DNA of 56,645 bases from Myxococcota bacterium. Lineage in GTDB: Bacteria; Myxococcota_C; UBA6777. The notes under the pieces were generated by a model. It ran no database searches. It was not told where the DNA came from and saw only the letters and a list, made by a program, of their open reading frames with translations. Of this stretch, positions 34,255 to 43,224 are shown piece after piece. A program made the translations under genes and the position numbers. Each line of letters starts with the position of its first letter. Within the stretch, counting starts at the first letter, position 1. The stretch covers positions 1-56,645 of the forward strand of contig JAKLKB010000029.1 in the NCBI GenBank assembly GCA_023150835.1, written 5' to 3'.

Positions 34255-37200
34255 ATGCGTAGGCAAAGAACGCGAGACTTTTTGAAATGGCTTCCTCTCT
34301 TGTTTGGTTTGTTATTGATGGCCGCTTCTGCGGGTGGATGTGGGTGCGACGACAAGTCCACGGGCGAAAACACCGAAAGCACCGAGATATCGACCGATGG
34401 CGGAACCGAAAAGATCATCAAGGAGAACGAACCCGAATTCGACGGCACTTGCTCCAAACGCTGCGATTGTCCGCAAGGTCAAGAATGTAGCGAAGGGAAG
34501 TGCGTTTCCACCACGACTCCTGTGTATTGCTGCGATCGAGACGGCTGCCCTGTCGGCCAAGCCTGCAACGATCACGAAGACAAGCCAAGCGTCTGTGCCG
34601 CCCGCCAAACCTGCAAACATTCATGTGATTGCAAGCAAGGTCTCGGATGCGTCGATGGTTTCTGTACAGCGACACGCAATCCAACGTATTGTTGCGAGCG
34701 CATCGGCTGCCCGCCGGGACAAGCTTGCGAGTCCGCACGCGGCGGACAAAAAACCTGTGGCGATGAAGGTGCGGCTTGCAACACAGCGTGCGATTGCATC
34801 GCAGGGATCGCCTGCACCAACGGCCAATGTACACGAACAGGCCAGCTTGTGTACTGTTGCGAAGACACCAACTGCCCAACGGGCCAACGCTGCCAAAACC
34901 GAAAAGGCGGCTACGATCTTTGCCAACAACAACAAGCCTGCAAAACCGCTTGTGATTGCAACGCCGGCCAAGCCTGCAACAGCGGCAAGTGCGAGTCCCA
35001 ACCGATCCCTGTCTATTGTTGCGACAAGCCCGATGCTTGCCCCGCAGGTCAAGTGTGCGATCGCTCCGATGGGCAACGCGACAAATGCCCCTCGCAAGTC
35101 CAATGCAAAAGCCCTTGTGACTGCGCCCAAGGCCAAGACTGCCAAAATGGCCGTTGCGTGGTCAACCCTTTCCCTGTCTATTGTTGCCGACTGGCGGGAT
35201 GCCCGCCCAACGCCGAATGCGCCAACCCCGATGGATCGAAAGGAACGTGCAGCACACCTTCTTGCCAAGGCGATGCCGACTGTGGAAGACCGACTTGCGC
35301 CCAAGCGGGCGATCGCTGTAGCCAAGTCAGGCCCACTTGCCAACGCGGGATCTGCACCAACAGCGTCAACGAAGGCCCGGGCGTTTGCGACCCCAACAAC
35401 GGAACTTGCCGCCTTGAAAGCCAATGCAAAGTCGACTGCGATTGCCCTCAAAGCCAAGCCTGTGTCGACGGCAAGTGCGAGATCACCCCGCCCGGCGGGC
35501 GCCCCACATATTGCTGCATCAAGCCGGGATGCCCCACAGGCCAATCTTGCGTCCAACCCAACGGAACACGCGGCCTCTGCCCCAGCGCCAAGTGCCAGAT
35601 CCCCGAAGACTGCGGCCCACCCACCTGCCAATCTCTCGGAACAGACTGTGTCCAATTTAAGCCCTTTTGCGATGATTCCGGTCAATGCGGCACTTCACGC
35701 GGTGCTGTTTCGGTCAATTCGCTTTGTGGACCCGACGGGATCTGTGGCCCCGCTCCGATCCAATGCAAGACGCCTTGCGATTGCGCCCAAGGCCAAAACT
35801 GTCTGAACAATCGCTGCATCACCGATCCTTCGGCTCCAATGTACTGCTGTGAAAACCCGGGATGTCCCCCCGGGGCCAAGTGCATCGATCGCGCCGGTCA
35901 AGGCTCCAGTTGCAAACAGGTCTCTTGCCGCAGCGATGCCGACTGTGGCGGCACGATCTGCCGAAACGCCGGAAACGACTGTATCCAAGAAAGTTTCCGA
36001 TGCGACATCGCCCAAGGCCAGTGCTTCGGAAGCGGAAGCGTCCAAGGCAACGCGATCTGCGATGCCGCCACCAACACTTGCAAACCGCGTACAGCCCAAT
36101 GTCGCGCCGATAGCGATTGTGGCGCTCCATCCTGCCGACAAAATGGACAACTTTGTCAACAAACGATCCCTGCTTGCAGCAACGGAACTTGCATCGGCAC
36201 AGGAAGCTCGACAGTCGGCACTTGTGCGCCCGATGGCAAGTGCCAAACCGCGACATTCTGCCGGATCTCTTGCGACTGCCCACAAGGCCAGTCTTGCCAA
36301 GCCTCTCCCGTCGGAACGGGCGTTTGCGTCCAAAGCAACCCACCCACTTACTGCTGCGACAAAGCAGGCTGCCCTGCGGGTGAAAAGTGCATCAATACCC
36401 AAAACCAAGGCGGTTTGTGCAAAGGCTCCTGCCTCAGCGCTTGCGATTGCCCCGCAGGACAGGACTGCATCAACGGCGCTTGTAGCAGCACCACCCCTGC
36501 CGTGTACTGCTGTGACAACCCCTCGCAATGTCCCGCAGGTGCGGCCTGTCGAGACAAAGCAGGCACACTCAAGACTTGCCCCCAAGTCCAACGCAAGTGC
36601 AACTCACCCTGCGATTGCGTCCAAGGCGAAGCCTGCGCGGGCGGATTCTGTGCCACGACCACCAAGCCTGTGTACTGCTGTACCGCCGCTGGATGCCCCG
36701 CTGGTTCCGAGTGTTTCGACAAAAACAACTTGCGCGGCACTTGCCCCCGACCCTGCACCACAAACTGCGACTGTAACCAAGGCGAACGCTGCGTCCAAGG
36801 CGCTTGTACCGCCCAATTTGGCGTAGGTTATTGCTGCTCCAAACCCGGATGCCCCGCCAACCAAGTCTGCTACAACACCAACGGCTCTTCGGGCCGATGC
36901 CCTGTTGCTTCCTGTACTTCGGCTTGCAACTGCACCCAAGGCGACGATTGCCGCAACGGCACTTGTACCCGCGTCTTCCCGCCTGTGTACTGTTGCTCGA
37001 ACACCAACTGCCCCACAGGATCGGCCTGTATCAACACCAGCGGCCAGTGGTCCACTTGCGGCGGACAACCCGCTTGCACCTCCGCATGCGATTGTAACCA
37101 AGGCGAAGACTGCTATCGAGGCCAGTGCATCCGCACCTCCCCCGCCACGTACTGTTGCGAAAAAACAGGATGCCCCTCTGGAACCGCATGCTTCGATAGC

Positions 37201-37584
37201 AAGGGACAATCTGGCGTTTGCCCGGGTGTCCAATGCACCACCGCCTGCGACTGCAACGTCGGCCAAGCCTGCTTGCGTGGGCGATGTGTCTCGACCTCCC
37301 CAGCCACGTACTGTTGCGACAAAACCCCCTGTCCATCGGGCAATACCTGTGAAGACAAACTCGGCAACTTCAAAACTTGCCCCGGCAAAACGTGCAAAAA
37401 TGCTTGCGACTGCAACCAAGGCGAAGACTGCCGTGGTAGCGTCTGTTTGCGCGTCTCTCCTGCCGTCTTCTGTTGCTCCAAGCCCGGATGCGCCCCCAAC
37501 CAAACTTGCATCAACGTGGACGGCACTTCGGGCCGCTGCTCTTCCACCCCCCCTCCTCCCCCACCACCCGTCCCCTTCCCCTAA
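34255..37584 (+). CDS. Giant Cys-rich repeat lipoprotein
   Basis: 1109 aa from ATG 34255 (GGAAGGA 7 nt upstream). The signal ends in the lipobox AGGC. An acidic Thr/Glu linker follows, then fifteen modules of ~45-50 residues with the pattern C-x3-C-D-C-x2-G-x2-C-x3-x-C...YCC...CP-x-G-x2-C...C. After modules 5, 6 and 7 (twice) a second module type is inserted (DCG-x-P-x-C...C...C). The end is a Pro-rich tail. Spacing resembles Dickkopf/EGF-like disulfide knots, but the exact family is not recognised. It is a disulfide-rich surface rod by inference. The modules resemble those in the protease at 6439-8916. Confidence 0.85.
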   Translation: MRRQRTRDFLKWLPLLFGLLLMAASAGGCGCDDKSTGENTESTEISTDGGTEKIIKENEPEFDGTCSKRCDCPQGQECSEGKCVSTTTPVYCCDRDGCPVGQACNDHEDKPSVCAARQTCKHSCDCKQGLGCVDGFCTATRNPTYCCERIGCPPGQACESARGGQKTCGDEGAACNTACDCIAGIACTNGQCTRTGQLVYCCEDTNCPTGQRCQNRKGGYDLCQQQQACKTACDCNAGQACNSGKCESQPIPVYCCDKPDACPAGQVCDRSDGQRDKCPSQVQCKSPCDCAQGQDCQNGRCVVNPFPVYCCRLAGCPPNAECANPDGSKGTCSTPSCQGDADCGRPTCAQAGDRCSQVRPTCQRGICTNSVNEGPGVCDPNNGTCRLESQCKVDCDCPQSQACVDGKCEITPPGGRPTYCCIKPGCPTGQSCVQPNGTRGLCPSAKCQIPEDCGPPTCQSLGTDCVQFKPFCDDSGQCGTSRGAVSVNSLCGPDGICGPAPIQCKTPCDCAQGQNCLNNRCITDPSAPMYCCENPGCPPGAKCIDRAGQGSSCKQVSCRSDADCGGTICRNAGNDCIQESFRCDIAQGQCFGSGSVQGNAICDAATNTCKPRTAQCRADSDCGAPSCRQNGQLCQQTIPACSNGTCIGTGSSTVGTCAPDGKCQTATFCRISCDCPQGQSCQASPVGTGVCVQSNPPTYCCDKAGCPAGEKCINTQNQGGLCKGSCLSACDCPAGQDCINGACSSTTPAVYCCDNPSQCPAGAACRDKAGTLKTCPQVQRKCNSPCDCVQGEACAGGFCATTTKPVYCCTAAGCPAGSECFDKNNLRGTCPRPCTTNCDCNQGERCVQGACTAQFGVGYCCSKPGCPANQVCYNTNGSSGRCPVASCTSACNCTQGDDCRNGTCTRVFPPVYCCSNTNCPTGSACINTSGQWSTCGGQPACTSACDCNQGEDCYRGQCIRTSPATYCCEKTGCPSGTACFDSKGQSGVCPGVQCTTACDCNVGQACLRGRCVSTSPATYCCDKTPCPSGNTCEDKLGNFKTCPGKTCKNACDCNQGEDCRGSVCLRVSPAVFCCSKPGCAPNQTCINVDGTSGRCSSTPPPPPPPVPFP

Positions 37585-37791
37585 TCCGCTTCTGTCACCA
37601 GACCTCCCAAGCCGAAGGGCGAACTTCCTCCCCCACCCTTCCCCTCATCCGCCCTTTCCTCTCTGCGATGTTCGCCCGTCTTTCAGGGCGGATGAGCATC
37701 AAAACGAAACATCGATCTCCCCTTCAATCCTCCCCCCGATATCCCCATTCACCCCGATTGGCTTGCCTCTTCCTTCTTTTTCGTGCTTATA

Positions 37792-37900
37792 CGATCTACG
37801 AGTGACGTGTACACAAAAAACAGCGCGTAGACGCCCTATTCTTGGGCAGCCACAGGGGGCTGCCCCTACATTTTGCGATCACACACCCTGCGGATTTCGT
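37792..37900 (+). repeat. Dispersed repeat family A, copy
   Basis: About 109 bp, with right end GCGGATTTCGT and core GCGATCACACACCCTGCGG matching the 32652-32774 copy. The left terminus (TACGATCTACGAG) is degenerate. Confidence 0.75.
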
Positions 37901-37945
37901 GCTTAGTGAACAGCGATTTTCTTTTTTCTTGGTACAACGCGTTGA

Positions 37946-38083
37946 CAAAAAGCCGTGTTCGAGGCAATTCAAACGAAGCTGCCGTTGTTTTGAAAAACGT
38001 CGATTCACCCCACCAACACGGGGTTAAGGGAGCCGCGACCTCTTGCGGGGTATCGGGGAGCACCCCACAAATCTACCCAACAA
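37946..38083 (+). repeat. Dispersed repeat family B, copy B5 (decayed)
   Basis: Forward copy from AAAAAGCCGTGTTCG to CACAAATCTACCCAACAA, with the core TTGAAAAAC and ACGGGGTTAAGGGAGCCG. It matches the interior of the intact element at 25128-25294 but lacks its terminal inverted repeats. Confidence 0.7.
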
Positions 38084-38084
38084 T

Positions 38085-38153
38085 TTCGCTTCTCTTTGGG
38101 TGAAAGGTTCGCTTTTCTTTGGGTGAAAGGTTCGCTTCTCTTTGGGTGAAAGG
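38085..38153 (+). repeat. Three 23-nt tandem repeats, each ending in a Shine-Dalgarno-like GAAAGG
   Basis: Units 38085-38107, 38108-38130 and 38131-38153 are identical except for one base (TTCGCTTCTCTTTGGGTGAA plus AGG). Only the last one is at a usable distance (9 nt) from the ATG at 38163. The repeats may be duplicated leader sequence. Confidence 0.9.
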
Positions 38154-38162
38154 TTCGGATTT

Positions 38163-41100
38163 ATGCGAGACTGGTTTGTGCGTATGTCGTTGTGGTTGGG
38201 AGTTTTGGGACTCGGTGGTGGGGTGTCTTGTGTGGGCGAAGTGGGGCGAGCCTGTCAGGAGGAAGCCGATTGCAAAAATAGCGCTCCTGCCGTGTATTGC
38301 CGTCTTCGTACAGGAGACACCCACAAGACATGCCAGACAACGCTCTGTCAGCCGGGGGCATCAGAAACCTGCTCAGCATCAGGTCGTTCAAATTACCCAT
38401 GCCAACAAGGTTTCCGCTTTTGCAATGACTTTGGGGTTTGGTCATCGTGCCTTGGCGAGATCGGCCCACAAGTGGAGATCTGTGATCTGCAAGACAACGA
38501 TTGCGATGGCCTCGTCGACAACGTACAAGGCGGAACTTGCACATGCAGCACCCCCGGCACCAAGCGGCCTTGTTATAGTGGGCGGATCGCTGCGGGCCAA
38601 CAACAACCCACCCCGCCCTGTCAAGCAGGCGTACAATACTGCGAAGTGGTCGGAGAGGGCGTGTTTGTGTGGGGAAGCTGCCTTGGTCAAGTCCTCCCAC
38701 AGCCCGAAGGATGCGATGGAATCGATAACGATTGCGATGGAAAGATCGACGATCACGCCTCTTGCAAAGCCTGCAAACCCGATTGCAGCGGCGCTCAACG
38801 ATGCGTAGATGGAACCTGCCGCGCCGATTGCCCTTCCCCGTTCATTCGGTGCGGTGAGATCTGCGTCCAGCCAAATGATGACACCAAACATTGCGGTAAA
38901 TGCGACAAAGCCTGTTCACTAGGGAGCCTCTGCCAAGGGGGAGCCTGCGTCTGCCCGATGGGTCGCAAAACCTGCGATGGAGAATGTGTCGATACAACAC
39001 AAGACAACAAACATTGCGGAAAGTGCGGGAAAGCCTGCGCGCAAAACCAGATCTGCGAAAGCGGCCTCTGTCGATGCCCAGCCAACCTCACTCCATGCGG
39101 CGAAGAATGTGTCGATATCACCCAATCTTCGGCTCATTGTGGAGCCTGTGGCGCGTCATGCCCCCAAGGCCAGCCCTGCCAACAAGGGAAATGTGTCACA
39201 GAGGCCTGCTCCGCACTTCGAATGCTGTGCAATGGAACCTGCATCGACCCACAAACAAGCAACCAACATTGCGGTGGTTGTGGAAAAACCTGCGCAACAG
39301 GCCAGAACTGCACCAACGGGCGATGCGGTGGGTGTTCTGCGGGTCTTAGTGATTGTGCGGGGGATTGCGTCGATACAAAAAGCAGCCCACAACATTGTGG
39401 CTCCTGCAAAACTGTTTGTGCGCCTTCTTCGCTGTGCAAGGATGGTGTCTGTGTTGCAGCGGCGGTCACGACCCTTGCAGGAATCCCTCCCTATCTCGAT
39501 GGATCGGGCATCTCAGCGCGTTTCCACCAACCCCGACGGCTGCTCTTTTCTCCCAAAGGGGATTTGATCGTTAGCGATCACGAAAACCACCGCATCCGCA
39601 AAGTAGACAGCGTCGGCAAAGTGACAACGCTCGCAGGTTCGGGGATCGCAGGAGCAAAAGATGGCTCTGCTTTGTCTGCGCAGTTCAAATTCCCCGATGG
39701 TATGGCATACGACGACCAAGGCAACCTCTACATCGCAGACTCAGGAAACCATGTCGTCCGAAAAATCGACGCGCTCGGGAACGTAAGCCGATTTGCGGGA
39801 ACGGGAACATCGGGGCGAAACAACGGATCACCAAGCCAAGCACAATTTTCTCAACCGTCAGGGATCGTCTTTGATGGCGCAACGAAAACATTTTATGTCG
39901 CAGAACGCGGCAACCACACCATCCGCAAGATCGACTTAGCAGGGGCGGTCTCCACGCTCACAGGCACAGGAAGCGCTGGAAACACCGACGGTGGGCCAAC
40001 TGTCGCTCAATTCAACCAACCCACGGGCCTTGTTGTGGTGGGTAGCTCGTTGTACGTCGTCGATAGCGAAAACCACCGCATCCGCCACGTCACTCTTTCA
40101 AACGGCTCCACCAGCACACTCGTGGGTACTGCCGGTAAGGGGGCGTCGGATGGGGCGGTTACATCGGCCCAATTCAACAAACCTTTCGAGATCGTCGCAG
40201 CGGGTCCGCTGTTTTACATCACCGATCAAGGCAACCATGTATTCCGCATCTTTCAGGGATCTTTGGTGACTACGCATTCCACGAAGATCTTTGATCCACA
40301 AGGCATCGCCTCCAACGACAAGGGACTCTACATCGCCTCCCAAAGCAAAAACCTGATCCACCACATCTCCCCGTCAGGTGGAGCCGACCAACCCTTCGTA
40401 GGTTCCGAGCTTCACGGATACACCGATGGTTCGGCACTTTCGGCGCGATTCAATCAGCCCTACGCCATCGCGCTCGCACGCAACGGCGATATCCACATCG
40501 CGGATCGTGGCAACCACGTGATCCGCCGCATCAACGCAAGCAACATCGTCAGCACCATCGCAGGCACCCCCAAACAAGCAGGCTCCAATGATGGCCTCGC
40601 GTCTTCAGCCAAGTTCTCGGCACCTTCGGGGCTTGCGTTTGATGTCTCGGGAAACCTCTACATCGCCGACACCGACAACCACTGCATCCGAAAGCTCGAT
40701 AGCACAAACAATATCTCCACACAGGCAGGAAAATGTGGCTCGATGGGCTTTGGCAATGGATCTGGAGCACAAGTGCTCTTTAACCGTCCACACGGTATCG
40801 CCACCGACAGCAAAGGAAACATCTTTGTGGCCGACAGCGACAACTACCGCATCCGAAAGATCGAGCCCAGCGGGGTGGTCTCTACTGTCGCGGGTGACGG
40901 GTACAGCGGATACCAAGATGGACCGCCCGATCAAGCCCGATTCTACGAACCTTTGGGGATCGCGGTCGACAAAAGCGGCGTGATCTTTGTCGCGGATACA
41001 AGAAACCACCGCATCCGAAAGCTCGACCCCCAAACCGGTGTCACGACATACGCAGGAAGCGGAGACAAAGGCCATCAAGACGGAACCCCCTTACAAGCCC

Positions 41101-41354
41101 GCTTTTCTCGGCCTCACAGCCTTGTGATCGATCCACAAGGCAACCTCTGGGTGGTCGACACCGACAACCATTGCATCCGAAAGATCGCTCCAACGGGCCA
41201 AGTCTCTACGATAGCCGGGCGCCCCACCCTCGGCTTTTATGACGGTCGCCCCGAAGATGCCCACTTTCATCACCCAAGCGGCATCGCCATCAACGCACAA
41301 GGCGGACTGGTGATCGCAGACACGGAAAACCACATCCTTCGCTTGTTGCAATAG
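38163..41354 (+). CDS. MopE-like Cys-rich lipoprotein with NHL beta-propeller
   Basis: 1063 aa from ATG 38163 (AAAGG 9 nt upstream). The signal ends at GGVSC, a plausible lipobox. Near residues 110-210 two MopE-like putative metal-binding motifs appear (QDNDCDGLVDN, DNDCDGKIDD). About six Cys modules of the type C-x3-C-V-D...HCG-x-C-x3-C follow to about residue 440. From about residue 445 there are roughly a dozen NHL repeats, each carrying a signature such as IADSGNHVVRKID or VADTRNHRIRKLD, forming one or two propellers. NHL propellers bind proteins or RNA; surface exposure is inferred here. The partner is unknown. It is followed 85 bp later by the nuclease lipoprotein gene on the same strand. 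Confidence 0.88.
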   Translation: MRDWFVRMSLWLGVLGLGGGVSCVGEVGRACQEEADCKNSAPAVYCRLRTGDTHKTCQTTLCQPGASETCSASGRSNYPCQQGFRFCNDFGVWSSCLGEIGPQVEICDLQDNDCDGLVDNVQGGTCTCSTPGTKRPCYSGRIAAGQQQPTPPCQAGVQYCEVVGEGVFVWGSCLGQVLPQPEGCDGIDNDCDGKIDDHASCKACKPDCSGAQRCVDGTCRADCPSPFIRCGEICVQPNDDTKHCGKCDKACSLGSLCQGGACVCPMGRKTCDGECVDTTQDNKHCGKCGKACAQNQICESGLCRCPANLTPCGEECVDITQSSAHCGACGASCPQGQPCQQGKCVTEACSALRMLCNGTCIDPQTSNQHCGGCGKTCATGQNCTNGRCGGCSAGLSDCAGDCVDTKSSPQHCGSCKTVCAPSSLCKDGVCVAAAVTTLAGIPPYLDGSGISARFHQPRRLLFSPKGDLIVSDHENHRIRKVDSVGKVTTLAGSGIAGAKDGSALSAQFKFPDGMAYDDQGNLYIADSGNHVVRKIDALGNVSRFAGTGTSGRNNGSPSQAQFSQPSGIVFDGATKTFYVAERGNHTIRKIDLAGAVSTLTGTGSAGNTDGGPTVAQFNQPTGLVVVGSSLYVVDSENHRIRHVTLSNGSTSTLVGTAGKGASDGAVTSAQFNKPFEIVAAGPLFYITDQGNHVFRIFQGSLVTTHSTKIFDPQGIASNDKGLYIASQSKNLIHHISPSGGADQPFVGSELHGYTDGSALSARFNQPYAIALARNGDIHIADRGNHVIRRINASNIVSTIAGTPKQAGSNDGLASSAKFSAPSGLAFDVSGNLYIADTDNHCIRKLDSTNNISTQAGKCGSMGFGNGSGAQVLFNRPHGIATDSKGNIFVADSDNYRIRKIEPSGVVSTVAGDGYSGYQDGPPDQARFYEPLGIAVDKSGVIFVADTRNHRIRKLDPQTGVTTYAGSGDKGHQDGTPLQARFSRPHSLVIDPQGNLWVVDTDNHCIRKIAPTGQVSTIAGRPTLGFYDGRPEDAHFHHPSGIAINAQGGLVIADTENHILRLLQ

Positions 41355-41439
41355 GCCCGACTTGACGATGCACACAGACTGCGCCACAATGGGCGTTTTG
41401 CTGCGAGTCGGTTTCGAGAGCATGGAGGAGGATCGTCGC

Positions 41440-42246
41440 ATGGAGCGCTGGCGTGAATGGATCGTTTGTGGGTTGTGTGGGCTGTTGTTGTTGTGGGGGG
41501 TGCCTTTTGTGGGTTGTGTGGTGCCGCTTGCGGAGTCCCCTCCCCAAGAGACCGCAACGGACGGCCTCTCCGAACCGACCGCAGAAGTCGACGCCAGCGA
41601 TCCAGAAGAGTATACCTCCCCTGAACCCCAACTGATCGAAAAGATCCCTCCGCCTCCCCCTGTCAGCGACGGCATCAAGGCAACCATCGTACACGTCACC
41701 GACGGCGATACGATCTACGTCCGCACAGGGATCGGCGGCCGATACGAACGCATCCGACTCAAGGGCATCAACGCCCCCGAATGCCACAAAGCCTTCAACG
41801 GCACCTTCCAATACTGCGACAAAGACGACGAAGCCTACGGACTCGAAGCCTACAAGTTTGTCAAAGATTACGTCGAAAAACACGGTGACAAGGTAACGAT
41901 CACTTGTGTAATGAGCGGCGACACCTGCGAGCAAGACGGTTTCGACCGTTACTTGGCGACTTTGCGCTTTGAGGATGGAAAAGATCTCGCCGAAGAAACC
42001 TTGCGCGGTGGGGCTGGATGGACCTATACGAGTTTTTCTTTTGCGCGAACCGCCGAATATTGCCGCGCCGAAGCCGATGCGATCAAGGCCAAACGCGGGA
42101 TGTGGCTCAACGGTCGGGCTGCGGTCCGCACCGGCATGAGTACTTCAACGCAAAGCTGGTATTACAACCAAACGAAGAGCCGTTCGCACGATGGGATCTG
42201 CTCACAAGCCCTTGGAGAATCATTCGCAACACTTGCAGGAGAGTGA
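41440..42246 (+). CDS. Thermonuclease (SNase)-family lipoprotein
   Basis: 268 aa. The start at 41440 has GGAGGAGGA 7 nt upstream. The signal ends in FVGC (lipobox), followed by a Glu/Pro/Thr linker to about residue 70. The SNase-like OB-fold domain contains the catalytic set: VTDGDTIYV (Asp), RIRLKGINAPE (Arg and acidic residue), a Glu/Asp-rich KDDEAYG segment and DRYLATLRF (second Arg). It probably degrades extracellular nucleic acid from the cell surface. Extra Cys in ECHKAF, YCDK and TCVMSGDTCE may form disulfides. It lies 40 bp upstream of birA on the same strand. Confidence 0.88.
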   Translation: MERWREWIVCGLCGLLLLWGVPFVGCVVPLAESPPQETATDGLSEPTAEVDASDPEEYTSPEPQLIEKIPPPPPVSDGIKATIVHVTDGDTIYVRTGIGGRYERIRLKGINAPECHKAFNGTFQYCDKDDEAYGLEAYKFVKDYVEKHGDKVTITCVMSGDTCEQDGFDRYLATLRFEDGKDLAEETLRGGAGWTYTSFSFARTAEYCRAEADAIKAKRGMWLNGRAAVRTGMSTSTQSWYYNQTKSRSHDGICSQALGESFATLAGE

Positions 42247-42286
42247 TCTTCCCGTAGGGATCGGACTCAGCGCAAAGGAGATCAAG

Positions 42287-43105
42287 ATGCGAGGGGATAT
42301 CTTGTGGTTGGCGCTCGAAGAAACCACGTCGACCAACGCGATCGTGCGAGAAGAAGTGATGGCAGGCCGCGCCAAAGAAGCGGTCTGTTGGGCCAAGCGG
42401 CAAACGCAAGGACGAGGCCGATTGGGGCGGATCTGGCAATCTCCCGAAGGAGGGCTGTATTTCTCTTGGGCTGTTCCTGTGGGTGGATGGCCGCCTGTGT
42501 GGTTGCAGCCGTTGGCAGGTTTGGCGGTGTTGGATGTTTGGCGCGAACACAGCGGCCCTGCGCAGGCATGGGCGCAACCAGCCGCCGAAGTCGGCCTCAA
42601 ATGGCCCAACGATATCATCGTGCGTGTGCGCGGAGCGGAGCGCTCTCAGGAGCGAAAGCTCGGTGGGATCTTATCAGAGTACCTCACGCAGAGCATCGGA
42701 GGCCCCCATGCCATCGTGGGAATCGGCCTAAACCTCAACACCGAGATCCATCTTCCCGAAGAAGACACCGCGAAACGCGCTTTGCCTCCGATATCATGGA
42801 AACAGATCACAGGAAAAGACCACTCTCCCGAAGAGATCGCGCAAGCCCTTTATGAAGCCTTGCGTCGCCGCCTCGATGCGATGGGGGCTTCAGGAGAACA
42901 CGCAAGCGCGACCTTGCGAGAGGCATGGGCAGCGGCTTGTTGGACATTGGGCTCCGAAGTACGTGTCTTGCGCCCAGATGGCGGGCAGATCGAGGGCTGC
43001 GCCGTCGATCTCGCAGAGGATTTGTCTCTCGTGATCGAAGACACACACGGCCAACGACACACCCTCACTGCGGGCGATTGCCTTCACCTACGCCCCACCT
43101 CCTAA
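42287..43105 (+). CDS. birA: Biotin-[acetyl-CoA-carboxylase] ligase
   Basis: 272 aa from ATG 42287 (AAAGGAG 6 nt upstream). Motifs: ETTSTN, the biotin/AMP-binding GRGRLGRIWQSPEGGLYFS, LKWPNDI, the catalytic-loop Lys in KLGGILSE, VGIGLNLN, and a C-terminal SH3-like domain (VRVLRPDGG...GDCLHLRP). There is no N-terminal helix-turn-helix, so it is a monofunctional (class I) ligase that does not repress biotin genes. It attaches biotin to carboxylase carrier proteins in the cytoplasm. Confidence 0.95.
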   Translation: MRGDILWLALEETTSTNAIVREEVMAGRAKEAVCWAKRQTQGRGRLGRIWQSPEGGLYFSWAVPVGGWPPVWLQPLAGLAVLDVWREHSGPAQAWAQPAAEVGLKWPNDIIVRVRGAERSQERKLGGILSEYLTQSIGGPHAIVGIGLNLNTEIHLPEEDTAKRALPPISWKQITGKDHSPEEIAQALYEALRRRLDAMGASGEHASATLREAWAAACWTLGSEVRVLRPDGGQIEGCAVDLAEDLSLVIEDTHGQRHTLTAGDCLHLRPTS

Positions 43106-43173
43106 AACCTCGCCTACGGATGGGTCTAATCGTCCCATCACTTCGGGCGATGGCCTTCACCTACGCACCCACC
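43071..43173 (+). repeat. Two ~29-bp direct repeats at the birA 3' end
   Basis: CGGGCGATTGCCTTCACCTA-type sequence at about 43071-43099 (last codons of birA) recurs at about 43144-43173 with a few changes, spaced 73 bp. This suggests a local duplication of the gene end. The convergent intergenic space is otherwise featureless. Confidence 0.7.
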
Positions 43174-43224
43174 GCGAAACGCCGCCCCACCACGATATCC
43201 GCCCACCCAACCGCACCCATCCTG

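Larger units (their letters stand above)
37585..38162. other. Intergenic region (578 bp) with repeats A, B and a 23-nt array
   Basis: Between two plus-strand lipoprotein genes. It holds a pyrimidine-rich stretch (about 37585-37790), family A (37792-37900), family B (37946-38083) and three 23-nt tandem units (38085-38153) directly before the next start. No gene is supported. Confidence 0.7.

Noticed and set aside
34334-36826. Long frame-shifted open frames over the giant Cys lipoprotein
   Set aside because: They arise from the repeated codon pattern; the Cys-module frame has signal peptide, lipobox and regular spacing.
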